A stretch of 41,865 nucleotides of DNA from Pseudomonas folii (GTDB lineage Bacteria > Pseudomonadota > Gammaproteobacteria > Pseudomonadales > Pseudomonadaceae): NCBI RefSeq assembly GCF_014357575.1, contig NZ_JACONW010000042.1:1-41865 (forward strand), in the 5' to 3' direction. Under the pieces are notes generated by a model. The model saw nothing but the letters and a program-made list of their open reading frames with translations, ran no database searches and had not been told where the DNA came from. Position numbers and translations under genes: made by a program. Positions 26,344 through 34,389 of this stretch are shown piece by piece. Every line of letters starts with the position of its first letter. Positions within the stretch are counted from its first letter, which is position 1.

Positions 26344-28404
26344 ATGGCTTTCGAAGCGATGTTTCAGCCGATTCAAATCGGCAAGCTCACGATCCGCAAC
26401 CGCGTACTGAGTACTGCGCACGCTGAGGTCTACGCCACCGATGGCGGCATGACCACCGATCGTTACGTGAAGTACTACGAAGAAAAGGCCAAGGGCGGGA
26501 TTGGTCTGGCCATCTGTGGCGGTTCTTCCAGCGTCGCTATCGACAGCCCGCAAGGCTGGTGGAAGTCGGTCAATCTGGCGACCGACAAGATCATCCCGCA
26601 CTTCCAGAACCTTGCCGACGCCATGCACAAGCACGGCGCCAAGATCATGATTCAGATTACCCACATGGGCCGTCGCTCCCGTTGGGACGGTGATCACTGG
26701 CCGACCCTGATGTCGCCTTCGGGCATCCGCGAGCCAGTACACCGCGCGACCTGTAAAACCATCGAGCCGGAAGAAATCTGGCGCGTGATCGGCAACTACG
26801 CCAGCGCTGCGGCGCGGGCCAAGGCCGGTGGCCTGGACGGTGTCGAACTGTCGGCTGTGCACCAGCACATGATCGACCAGTTCTGGAGCCCGCGGGTCAA
26901 CAAACGCACTGACGAATGGGGCGGCAGCTTCGAAAACCGCATGCGTTTTGGCCTTGAAGTCATCAAGGCTGTGCGCAAGGAAGTCGGTCCGGATTTCTGT
27001 GTGGGCCTGCGTATCTGCGGTGATGAGTTTCACCCTGACGGCCTCAGCCACGAGGACATGAAGGAGATCGCCAAGTATTACGATCAGACCGGCATGATCG
27101 ACTTTATCGGCGTCGTCGGATCGGGTTGTGACACCCACAACACCCTGGCCAACGTTATTCCGAACATGAGTTATCCACCTGAGCCGTTTTTGCATCTGGC
27201 GGCCGGTATCAAGGAAGTGGTCAAGGCTCCGGTGCTGCACGCGCAGAACATCAAGGATCCGAACCAGGCCACGCGGATTCTCGAAGGCGGTTACGTCGAT
27301 ATGGTCGGCATGACTCGCGCGCACATCGCCGACCCGCACCTGATCGCCAAGATCAAGATGGGCCAGATCGACCAGATCAAACAGTGCGTCGGCGCCAACT
27401 ACTGCATCGACCGTCAATATCAGGGCCTTGATGTTCTGTGCATTCAGAACGCCGCGACCTCCCGTGAATATATGGGCGTGCCGCACATCATCGAAAAATC
27501 CACCGGGCCGAAACGCAAGGTGGTGATTGTCGGTGCCGGCCCTGCGGGCATGGAAGCGGCCCGGGTTTCGGCCGAGCGCGGCCATGACGTGACGCTATTC
27601 GAGAAGAAAGAATTCATCGGCGGGCAGATCACTACTGCCTCGAAAGCGCCGCAGCGTGACCAGATTGCAGGCATCACCCGCTGGTTCCAACTGGAGCTGG
27701 CGCGTTTGAAAGTCGATCTGCGTCTGGGCACGGCGGCTGACCCGGCCACCATCATGGATCTGCGTCCGGACATCGTCGTGCTTGCGGTGGGCGGTCACCC
27801 GTTTCTGGAGCAGAACGAACATTGGGGCGCGGCTGAAGGGTTGGTGGTCAGCAGCTGGGACATCCTCGACGGCAAGGTTGCGCCGGGCAAGAGCGTGCTG
27901 GTCTACGACACCATCTGTGAATTTACCGGGATGTCGACGGCTGACTTCCTGGCCGACAAAGGCAGCCAGGTGGAGATCGTCACTGACGATATCAAACCGG
28001 GCGTGGCGATTGGCGGGACATCGTTCCCGACTTACTACCGCAGCATGTATCCGAAAGAAGTGATCATGACCGGCGACATGATGCTGGAGAAGGTCTACCG
28101 CGAAGGCGACAAGCTGGTGGCGGTGCTGGAGAACGAATACACCGGTGCGAAAGAAGAGCGGGTGGTGGATCAGGTGGTCGTCGAAAACGGCGTGCGCCCG
28201 GACGAAGAACTCTACTACGCCCTTAAAGCCGACTCGCGTAACAAAGGCCAGATCGACATCGAAGCGCTGTTCGCTATTCAGCCGCAACCGTGTCTGAGCG
28301 AGCCGGGTGACGGGTACCTGTTGTTCCGCATTGGTGACTGCGTGGCACAGCGTAATACCCATGCGGCGATCTATGACGGCTTGCGGCTTTGTAAGGATTT
28401 CTAA
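26344..28404 (+). CDS. dgcA: Dimethylglycine demethylase subunit DgcA
   Basis: DgcA with DgcB oxidises dimethylglycine to sarcosine in choline/betaine breakdown. The 686-residue protein is a trimethylamine dehydrogenase-type flavoprotein. An FMN TIM barrel of the old yellow enzyme family comes first (about 1-370). An iron-sulfur segment follows (348-366), then FAD/NAD-binding domains starting with VVIVGAGPAGMEAARV near 395. The cluster motif is CVGANYC with a fourth Cys at 366; the second Cys of the family motif (CxGCxxC) is Ala 351. GAGGA precedes the start. dgcB follows after 336 bases filled with three REP pairs. Confidence 0.93.
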   Translation: MAFEAMFQPIQIGKLTIRNRVLSTAHAEVYATDGGMTTDRYVKYYEEKAKGGIGLAICGGSSSVAIDSPQGWWKSVNLATDKIIPHFQNLADAMHKHGAKIMIQITHMGRRSRWDGDHWPTLMSPSGIREPVHRATCKTIEPEEIWRVIGNYASAAARAKAGGLDGVELSAVHQHMIDQFWSPRVNKRTDEWGGSFENRMRFGLEVIKAVRKEVGPDFCVGLRICGDEFHPDGLSHEDMKEIAKYYDQTGMIDFIGVVGSGCDTHNTLANVIPNMSYPPEPFLHLAAGIKEVVKAPVLHAQNIKDPNQATRILEGGYVDMVGMTRAHIADPHLIAKIKMGQIDQIKQCVGANYCIDRQYQGLDVLCIQNAATSREYMGVPHIIEKSTGPKRKVVIVGAGPAGMEAARVSAERGHDVTLFEKKEFIGGQITTASKAPQRDQIAGITRWFQLELARLKVDLRLGTAADPATIMDLRPDIVVLAVGGHPFLEQNEHWGAAEGLVVSSWDILDGKVAPGKSVLVYDTICEFTGMSTADFLADKGSQVEIVTDDIKPGVAIGGTSFPTYYRSMYPKEVIMTGDMMLEKVYREGDKLVAVLENEYTGAKEERVVDQVVVENGVRPDEELYYALKADSRNKGQIDIEALFAIQPQPCLSEPGDGYLLFRIGDCVAQRNTHAAIYDGLRLCKDF

Positions 28405-28412
28405 GTCGATCC

Positions 28413-28500
28413 CGTAGGAGCGCGCTTGCCCGCGATGAACGATAACGTGGTTTGCCTGACACTCCGCAGTGTCTGTATCGCGGGCAAGCGCGCTCCTACG
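28413..28500. repeat. REP pair, CGTAGGAGCGCGCTTGCCCGCGAT family
   Basis: First of three REP pairs between dgcA and dgcB. The arms (28413-28436, 28477-28500) are perfect inverted copies. Confidence 0.92.
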
Positions 28501-28518
28501 GAAAAGCACCGAATACCT

Positions 28519-28610
28519 CTGTGGGAGCAGAGCTTGCTCGCGATGAACGATGACGCGGTTGTCCTGATGAACCGCAGCGCCCTTATCGCGGGCAAGCACC
28601 GCTCCCACAG
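28519..28610. repeat. Hybrid REP pair
   Basis: The left arm reads GTGGGAGCAGAGCTTGCTCG and the right arm in reverse GTGGGAGCGGTGCTTGCCCG. The two arms belong to different subfamilies and pair imperfectly. The right-arm type equals the arm at 39195. Confidence 0.88.
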
Positions 28611-28629
28611 GAAACACCGAATTTCCCTT

Positions 28630-28713
28630 TAGGAGCGCGCTTGCCCGCGATAAACGATGACTCGGTTCGCCTGATACACCGCATCGTCATTATCGCGGGC
28701 AAGCGCGCTCCTA
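28630..28713. repeat. REP pair next to dgcB
   Basis: Arms TAGGAGCGCGCTTGCCCGCG and its inverse at 28630-28652 and 28691-28713. The right arm also takes part in a second inverted repeat with the dgcB ribosome site (28707-28736). Confidence 0.9.
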
Positions 28714-28736
28714 CGGGCCGCATGAGCCGTAGGAGC
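28707..28736 (+). promoter_or_regulatory. Inverted repeat covering the dgcB ribosome-binding site
   Basis: GCTCCTACGG (28707-28716) is perfectly complementary to CCGTAGGAGC (28727-28736), with a 10-base loop. The second arm contains AGGAG at 28731-28735, the Shine-Dalgarno of dgcB (ATG at 28742). In RNA this hairpin would hide the ribosome site, and it competes with the REP hairpin for the first arm. The complementarity is seen; the regulation is inferred. Confidence 0.55.
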
Positions 28737-28741
28737 TTCAC

Positions 28742-30688
28742 ATGCTGAACACACTGCTTCCCATCCTGCTGTTCGCTGCTCTGGGCCTTGCTGTCCTGGG
28801 GGCTGTGCGGCGGGTGAATATGTGGCGCAACGGGCGGGCCTCTAAAGTCGACCTGCTCGGCGGGCTGCTGGCCATGCCCAAGCGTTACATGGTTGATCTT
28901 CACCATGTCGTGGCTCGGGATAAATACATCGCCAACACCCATGTCGCGACGGCGCTGGGCTTTGTGCTGTCGGCATTGCTCGCTATCGTCGTACACGGCT
29001 TTGGGCTGCACAGCCGCATCCTCGGTTATGCCCTGCTGCTGGCCTCGACCCTGATGTTCATCGGCGCGATCTTCATGTTCCTGCGCCGTCGCAATCCACC
29101 CGCGCGTCTGTCAAAAGGCCCGTGGATGCGCCTGCCGAAAAGCCTCATGGCTTTTTCCGTCAGTTTCTTTCTGGTTACGCTGCCAGTGGCGGGCATCCTG
29201 CCGCAGGATTTTGGCGGCTGGGTGCTGGTCGCGTTGCTGGGCTTGGGTTGCCTGTGGGGCGTGTCGGAAATGTTCTTCGGCATGACCTGGGGCGGCCCGA
29301 TGAAGCACGCCTTTGCCGGTGCGTTGCATCTGGCCTGGCACCGTCGCGCCGAACGCTTTGGCGGTGGTCGCTCAACCGGCCTCAAACCCCTGGACCTCAA
29401 TGACAAAACCGCGCCACTCGGCGTAGAAAAACCCAAGGATTTCACCTGGAACCAACTGCTGGGTTTTGACGCCTGCGTGCAATGCGGCAAGTGCGAAGCC
29501 GCGTGCCCGGCGTTCGCAGCCGGGCAGCCGCTGAACCCGAAAAAACTGATTCAGGACATGGTCGTGGGTCTGGCCGGCGGCACTGACGCCACATTTGCCG
29601 GTAACCCGTATCCCGGCAAAGAGATCGGTCTGCACGGCGGCAATCCGCATCAACCTATCGTCAACGGCCTGGTAGACCCTGAAACCTTGTGGTCCTGCAC
29701 CACCTGCCGGGCATGTGTCGAAGAATGCCCGATGATGATCGAGCACGTGGACGCCATTGTCGACATGCGCCGTCACCTGACCCTGGAAAAAGGCGCGACG
29801 CCGAACAAAGGCGCTGAAGTACTGGAAAACCTGATCGCCACCGATAACCCCGGCGGTTTCGCTCCGGGCGGGCGGATGAACTGGGCGGCGGATTTGAACC
29901 TCAATCTGCTCTCGGATAAAAAAGCCGTCGACGTGCTGTTCTGGGTCGGCGACGGTGCTTTCGACATGCGCAATCAACGTACTTTGCGCGCCTTCGTCAA
30001 AGTCCTGAAAGCAGCCAAAGTCGACTTCGCCGTGCTTGGTCTTGAAGAGCGTGACAGCGGCGACGTGGCGCGGCGTCTCGGTGATGAAGCGACTTTCCAG
30101 ATGCTCGCCAGACGCAACATTCAGACCCTGAGCAAATACAGCTTCAAGCGCATCGTCACCTGCGACCCGCACAGCTTCCATGTGCTGAAAAACGAGTACG
30201 GCGCGTTCGATGGCAATTACCTCGTGCAGCACCACAGCACTTACATGGCGGAGTTGATTCAAGGTGGCGCGCTGAATCTGGGTCAGCACAAAGGCTCCAG
30301 CGTCACCTATCACGACCCGTGTTATCTGGGCCGCTATAACGGCGAATACGAAGCGCCGCGTGATGTGTTGCGTGCGCTGGGCATCGAGGTCAAGGAAATG
30401 CAGCGTTCCGGCTTCCGCTCCCGTTGCTGCGGTGGTGGCGGCGGTGCGCCGATTACGGATATTCCCGGCAAGCAACGGATTCCTGACATGCGCATGGAAG
30501 ACATCCGCGAAACCGGTGCCGAACTGGTAGCCGTCGGTTGCCCGCAATGCACCGCGATGCTCGAAGGCGTGGTCGAGCCGCGACCGATGATCAAAGACAT
30601 TGCTGAATTGGTTGCTGACGCATTGGTGGAAGAAGTTATCCCCAGCAAACCTGCGCCAGTAAAACGTGAACCTGCGGAGGTGCACTGA
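28742..30688 (+). CDS. dgcB: Dimethylglycine demethylase subunit DgcB (Fe-S, membrane)
   Basis: This 648-residue protein passes electrons from DgcA. The N-terminal 200 residues hold several membrane segments, including ones near residues 2-20, 65-85, 93-118 and 138-180. Two 4Fe-4S ferredoxin motifs follow, CVQCGKCEAACP near 244 and CTTCRACVEECP near 318. The C-terminal half has CCG-type (heterodisulfide reductase D-like) segments, including DPCYLGRY, RCCGGGGGAP near 560 and GCPQCTAML near 600. Its ribosome site AGGAG lies at 28731. The stop shares one base with the etfA start (TGATG). Confidence 0.94.
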   Translation: MLNTLLPILLFAALGLAVLGAVRRVNMWRNGRASKVDLLGGLLAMPKRYMVDLHHVVARDKYIANTHVATALGFVLSALLAIVVHGFGLHSRILGYALLLASTLMFIGAIFMFLRRRNPPARLSKGPWMRLPKSLMAFSVSFFLVTLPVAGILPQDFGGWVLVALLGLGCLWGVSEMFFGMTWGGPMKHAFAGALHLAWHRRAERFGGGRSTGLKPLDLNDKTAPLGVEKPKDFTWNQLLGFDACVQCGKCEAACPAFAAGQPLNPKKLIQDMVVGLAGGTDATFAGNPYPGKEIGLHGGNPHQPIVNGLVDPETLWSCTTCRACVEECPMMIEHVDAIVDMRRHLTLEKGATPNKGAEVLENLIATDNPGGFAPGGRMNWAADLNLNLLSDKKAVDVLFWVGDGAFDMRNQRTLRAFVKVLKAAKVDFAVLGLEERDSGDVARRLGDEATFQMLARRNIQTLSKYSFKRIVTCDPHSFHVLKNEYGAFDGNYLVQHHSTYMAELIQGGALNLGQHKGSSVTYHDPCYLGRYNGEYEAPRDVLRALGIEVKEMQRSGFRSRCCGGGGGAPITDIPGKQRIPDMRMEDIRETGAELVAVGCPQCTAMLEGVVEPRPMIKDIAELVADALVEEVIPSKPAPVKREPAEVH

Positions 30689-31908
30689 TGAGCGACATTA
30701 TCCGTCGCGATCCTCGCGCTGAATGGATCGCCCGCAACCGCCTGCACCCACTGCACGCCGCCATGCAACCGGCGCAATCCAGCTGGATGGGGCCTAACGG
30801 ACTGATGCGCAGAAATGTGCATGGTGTGGGTTTTATCGGTCCCAACGGCATCAAACGAATCGACCGCAGTGGCGCTCAGCAAGGCGGAGCGGTGAAACGC
30901 TCAGCCGCAGCCGAAGTGCAGTTGCCGCTGCATCAAGTGCCGCAACCGGCTTTCTATATTTGCGTTGCGCCGGACATGGTCGGTGGACGTTTGAGCAGCC
31001 ACGACCGTGATCTGCTCGGCCTGGCTCATCAACTTGCCGGTCAGAGTGGCGCTGTACTCGCGGTGGTGTTTGGCGAGCATAAAGAGAGTGCTTTCACGAC
31101 GGCGGGCGTTGATCGTTTGCTGGTTCTGGAAGGTAGCGAGTTCAGCGGTTACTCACCGGAGCAGCGTGTCCAGGGCCTGCGGGCTGTGAATAACCAGTTC
31201 AACCCCCGTCACTGGCTGCTGCCGGACAGTCGAAGCGGTGGCGGCGAATTGGGTCGTCGCTTCGCGGCCAGTTTGGGCGAGCGTCCTGCCACGCGTGTCT
31301 GGCAAGTCAAGGATGAGCGATGCATCGGTCGCGCCGGTGCGGGCCAGGAAGATATCTCAAGACCATTGGCACGCTTGATCCTCGCTGCTGCGGAGTGTGC
31401 TGAACCGGTCAGCGAAACCCGTCATGAAGCGCTGCCGGTTGAGTTATCCACAAGCGTAGCGCGCAGCCTGCCGCGGATTGAAGACCTCGGCGCTGTCGCT
31501 GTCGACCCGGCCATGATTCCGATGGCGGAAGCGGAGTTCATCTTCTCCGGCGGCAATGGCGTCAAGGATTGGGATTTGTTTCACCGCACCGCTGCGGCCC
31601 TTGGCGCGACTGAAGGTGCGTCCCGCGTGGCAGTGGATGACGGTTTCATGGGCCGTGATCGACAGGTCGGCGCGAGCGGCACCTGGGTCACGGCGCGGGT
31701 TTACGTGGCGGTGGGTATTTCCGGCGCGATCCAGCATCTGCAGGGTATTGGTGCGTGCGACAAGGTCGTGGCAATCAACCTTGATCCGGGTTGCGACATG
31801 ATCAAACGCGCTGACCTTTCTGTGATCGGCGACAGCGCAGCAATCCTCGCGGCGCTGATCGACGCGGTGGAAACCCATCGCCATGGAGCAAAACAAGATG
31901 CGGCCTGA
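30688..31908 (+). CDS. Electron transfer flavoprotein alpha subunit (dgc locus)
   Basis: This 406-residue ETF alpha homologue probably takes electrons from the DgcAB pair. The C-terminal FAD domain is clear: GGNGVKDWDLFHRTAAALGA, DDGFMGRDRQVGASG and the hallmark YVAVGISGAIQHLQGIGACD followed by VVAINLDPG. The N-terminal 90 residues (RRDPRAEWIARNRLHPLHAAM and on) are an extension not found in ordinary ETF alpha but usual in the dgc version. GGAGG precedes the start and it overlaps dgcB by one base. The partner is the beta subunit that follows. It is distinct from the general fatty-acid ETF. Confidence 0.9.
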   Translation: MSDIIRRDPRAEWIARNRLHPLHAAMQPAQSSWMGPNGLMRRNVHGVGFIGPNGIKRIDRSGAQQGGAVKRSAAAEVQLPLHQVPQPAFYICVAPDMVGGRLSSHDRDLLGLAHQLAGQSGAVLAVVFGEHKESAFTTAGVDRLLVLEGSEFSGYSPEQRVQGLRAVNNQFNPRHWLLPDSRSGGGELGRRFAASLGERPATRVWQVKDERCIGRAGAGQEDISRPLARLILAAAECAEPVSETRHEALPVELSTSVARSLPRIEDLGAVAVDPAMIPMAEAEFIFSGGNGVKDWDLFHRTAAALGATEGASRVAVDDGFMGRDRQVGASGTWVTARVYVAVGISGAIQHLQGIGACDKVVAINLDPGCDMIKRADLSVIGDSAAILAALIDAVETHRHGAKQDAA

Positions 31909-32704
31909 GCCAACTGCTTCCTCTGTGGGTAACGCTGCCGTGCACGTCATCAGCCTGGTCTCAATCGGCGCGCACCCGACATCCGGCCGCGCACGTCGTG
32001 CCGAGCAGGACGCTCGCGCTGTCGAAATGGGCCTGCAACTGGCTGGGGATAACTTGCACGTGCTGCACGCGGGTAGCGCCGAAGAGCCTGCGTTGCGGGC
32101 TTATCTGGGCATGGGGCTGGACGAGCTGCATGTACTGGAGCAACCCGAAAACGCTGACGCATTGCCTGCGTTGACGGACTACATCCGAGAGTCCGGCGTG
32201 CAAGTGGTGCTTACCGGAAGCCAGGCAGAAACCGGAGAAGGCTCTGGCATGTTGCCGTTTTTGCTCGCAGAAAAGCTTGGTTGGCCGCTCGTAGTGGGCT
32301 TGGCGGAAGTGGAGTCACTGGATAATGGCAGTGCTCTGGTGCTTCAGGCATTACCTCGTGGTCAGCGTCGGCGTTTGAAAGTACGGCTGCCGTTTCTGGC
32401 GACTGTGGATAACGCTGCGCCCAAGCCCCGGCAAAGCGCCTACGGCCCCGCGCAACGCGGCACACTTGCAGCCGAACAGGTGGAAATCATTAGCGATGAA
32501 CTGCTCGGCGGCTCGGTCCTGCAACCGGCCAAACCCCGGCCCAAACGCCTGAAAGTCATCAAAGCCAAAAGCGGTGCTGACCGCATGAAAGCCGCAACGG
32601 CCAAAGCCAGCGGTGGCGGCGGGCAAGTGCTCAAAGGCATGACGCCAGAGGCGGGGGCAGAGGCAATACTGAAGTTGTTGATTGAGGAAGGCGTGGTGAG
32701 GTGA
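31898..32704 (+). CDS. Electron transfer flavoprotein beta subunit (dgc locus)
   Basis: This ETF beta homologue has 268 residues from the ATG at 31898, which is preceded by GGAG at 31885; an in-frame ATG at 31883 adds five residues. It overlaps the alpha subunit gene by 11 bases. Family segments are VSIGAHPTSGRARRAEQDARAVEMG, ending in VLTGSQAETGEGSGMLPFLLAEKLGWPLV with the ETF beta loop that contacts AMP. The C-terminus is a long basic tail (RPKRLKVIKAKSGADRMKAA) typical of ETF beta recognition loops and tails. It is the last gene of the dgc locus. Confidence 0.9.
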   Translation: MRPEPTASSVGNAAVHVISLVSIGAHPTSGRARRAEQDARAVEMGLQLAGDNLHVLHAGSAEEPALRAYLGMGLDELHVLEQPENADALPALTDYIRESGVQVVLTGSQAETGEGSGMLPFLLAEKLGWPLVVGLAEVESLDNGSALVLQALPRGQRRRLKVRLPFLATVDNAAPKPRQSAYGPAQRGTLAAEQVEIISDELLGGSVLQPAKPRPKRLKVIKAKSGADRMKAATAKASGGGGQVLKGMTPEAGAEAILKLLIEEGVVR

Positions 32705-32739
32705 ACCAGTGGGAGATCTATGTTTATCTGCAATCTGAC

Positions 32740-32829
32740 GTGGGACCGGCTTTAGCCGGGAAAGGGCCGGTACAGCCGCTGCATATCCATCGTCAGTAAT
32801 GCAGTCTTCCCGGCTAAAGCCGGCTCCAC
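32740..32829. repeat. REP pair, GGACCGGCTTTAGCCGG family
   Basis: Arms GTGGGACCGGCTTTAGCCGG and its inverse (to 32829) follow the dgc locus. Same family as 3611 and 18801. Confidence 0.9.
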
Positions 32830-32894
32830 GGCGTCAGCGACACGGCGTACCTCTCTCAAAGTTTTACCAAAGAATTCCATCCGACAGCCAGCAT

Positions 32895-32923
32895 TTGCCA
32901 GTAATCCCACGCTCTGACAGAAT
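32895..32923 (+). promoter_or_regulatory. Candidate sigma-70 promoter before an orphan terminator
   Basis: TTGCCA (32895-32900) and CAGAAT (32918-32923) are separated by exactly 17 bases and match the consensus at five and four of six positions. A transcript from near 32930 would reach an intrinsic terminator about 50 bases on, with no gene between. Confidence 0.4.
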
Positions 32924-32957
32924 CGCGAATCGTTCTTGTTATTTCATTTTGTACTAA

Positions 32958-32990
32958 AGGGCCGCTGCTGATCAGCGGCCTTTTTGTTTT
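32958..32990 (+). terminator. Intrinsic terminator upstream of the PepSY gene
   Basis: GGCCGCTG-CTGAT-CAGCGGCC forms a perfect 8-bp GC-rich stem followed by TTTTTGTTTT. It is 254 bases past the etfB stop and 27 bases before the PepSY ATG. It may end the dgc transcript, end a short RNA, or attenuate the PepSY gene. Confidence 0.88.
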
Positions 32991-33016
32991 GGATAAAGGT
33001 TTTCGAGAAGAACAGC

Positions 33017-34150
33017 ATGAAAAGCCAAACCGTGCGCCGCTGGTCCTTCGTCCATACCTGGACGAGCCTGATTTGTACCCTGTTTTTGTTGATGCTGGCG
33101 CTGACCGGGCTTCCATTGGTGTTCAGTCACGAAATTGATCACCTGCTGGGCAATTCACCTGAGTTCAAGGAAATGCCAGCCGACACGCCGCACCTCAACC
33201 TGCAGCAACTGGTCGAAGCTGCCGAAGCTCATCGTCCTGGCGAGGTCATGCAGTACTTCGGCTGGGAGGACGACGAGCCGAACGGTGTCTGGGCGATCAT
33301 GGCCAAAACGGCGGGCACCGAACCCAACGATTCGCACTCTTTCATGCTCGATTCGCGCACAGGGGAAGCCTTGGAAACGCCGTCTGCCAATGGCGGTTTC
33401 ATGATGGTCATGTTGCGCCTGCATGTGGATATGTATGCAGGCCTGCCGGGCAAGTTACTGCTGGCGTTCATGGGCCTTATGTTCGTGCTGGCGATTATTT
33501 CCGGGACGGTGCTGTACGCGCCGTTCATGCGCAAACTCAAATTCGCCACCGTGCGCGCCGACAAATCAACGCGCATGCGCTGGCTTGATCTGCACAACCT
33601 GATCGGCGTCGTGACCCTGACCTGGGCATTGGTGGTGGGCGTGACCGGAGTGATCAGCGCCTGCGCCGACCTGTTGATCGCCTCGTGGCGCAACGACACG
33701 CTGGCCGCCATGATCGAGCCTTACCGCGGTGCGCCGCCGCTGACTCAACTTGCCCCCGCAACGCGTCTGGTCGAGATTGCTGAATCCGCAGCGCCCGGTA
33801 TGCAGATCGACTTCATTGCCTTCCCCGGAACGCGCTTCTCCAGCGAGCACCACTATGGGGTGTTCATGAAAGGGAATACGCATTTAACGGCGCACTTGAT
33901 GACCCCGGTGCTGATCGATGCGCAGACTCTGAACGTCACCGCGGTGGTCGAACGGCCCTGGTACATGGATGCGTTGGGCATGTCCCAACCGCTGCACTTT
34001 GGTGATTACGGCGGTATGCCGATGAAAGTGCTGTGGGCAGCGCTTGATGTGCTGACGATCATTGTCCTGAGCAGCGGGCTGTATTTGTGGTGGGTTCGCA
34101 GAAGGGTTGCACGTCCAATCGATGTGTCTCTGCAAGAGACGCTGCAATGA
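33017..34150 (+). CDS. PepSY-associated transmembrane protein
   Basis: This 377-residue inner-membrane protein has four predicted membrane segments, near residues 11-34, 147-172, 195-222 and 339-362, with two periplasmic PepSY-like domains between them. This is the layout of the PepSY_TM family, which includes PiuB-like proteins linked to iron-siderophore uptake and possible ferric reductases. The start at 33017 (MKSQTVRRWSFVHTWTS) follows GAGAAG and gives the usual N-terminus; the frame upstream runs through the terminator. It overlaps the next small gene by ATGA. No receptor gene is adjacent, so an iron role is only inferred. Confidence 0.85.
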   Translation: MKSQTVRRWSFVHTWTSLICTLFLLMLALTGLPLVFSHEIDHLLGNSPEFKEMPADTPHLNLQQLVEAAEAHRPGEVMQYFGWEDDEPNGVWAIMAKTAGTEPNDSHSFMLDSRTGEALETPSANGGFMMVMLRLHVDMYAGLPGKLLLAFMGLMFVLAIISGTVLYAPFMRKLKFATVRADKSTRMRWLDLHNLIGVVTLTWALVVGVTGVISACADLLIASWRNDTLAAMIEPYRGAPPLTQLAPATRLVEIAESAAPGMQIDFIAFPGTRFSSEHHYGVFMKGNTHLTAHLMTPVLIDAQTLNVTAVVERPWYMDALGMSQPLHFGDYGGMPMKVLWAALDVLTIIVLSSGLYLWWVRRRVARPIDVSLQETLQ

Positions 34151-34323
34151 AGCGTTCTACGTTATGGAAGACCTTTGCTGCGCCGGGAGTGATTGCCTTG
34201 CTGACCGGGCTGGGGCTTTTCGCTGCGTTGTTGGGGGATGGCTGGTGGGATGCACTGGCCTGGCTGGGCATGGGAGTCGCAGCAGTGTTCAGCATCAGAG
34301 GCTTGCTGGCTCGCAAGTCCTGA
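34147..34323 (+). CDS. Small membrane protein coupled to the PepSY gene
   Basis: This 58-residue protein begins MKRSTLWKTFAAPGVIALL, has two hydrophobic segments separated by GDGWWDAL, and ends RGLLARKS. The ATG overlaps the PepSY stop by ATGA, which strongly supports it as real and co-made. Small hypothetical proteins of this type commonly follow PepSY genes in Pseudomonas. It probably serves as an accessory membrane subunit; no family function is known to me. Confidence 0.75.
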   Translation: MKRSTLWKTFAAPGVIALLTGLGLFAALLGDGWWDALAWLGMGVAAVFSIRGLLARKS

Positions 34324-34389
34324 AAGCAAATATTGCGGACCGCTGTGGCGCTGGCTAGTCTGAGGGACTGTCTTATTCGAGGAACCTCC

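Noticed and set aside
26059..27585. Minus-strand open frame of 508 codons opposite dgcA
   Set aside because: His- and Asp-rich composition without domains, opposite a clear flavoprotein; an antisense shadow.
28413..28713. Three spaced palindromes that might look like a CRISPR array
   Set aside because: Units are inverted arm pairs of different REP subfamilies, not direct repeats with unique spacers, and no cas genes are near.
31443..31453. DnaA-box-like TTATCCACA inside the ETF alpha gene
   Set aside because: A single box within coding sequence, with no AT-rich region or dnaA/dnaN genes; chance match.
8385..32704. A joint pathway linking the sarcosine oxidase-like gene with DgcAB, since DgcAB yields sarcosine
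   Set aside because: The genes are 15 kb apart with unrelated genes between, and Pseudomonas normally uses heterotetrameric sarcosine oxidase for this step; no sequence link is seen.
32925..32955. Possible Fur box before the PepSY gene (GAATCGTTCTTGTTATTTC)
   Set aside because: Too few matches to the Fur consensus on either strand to support a site.
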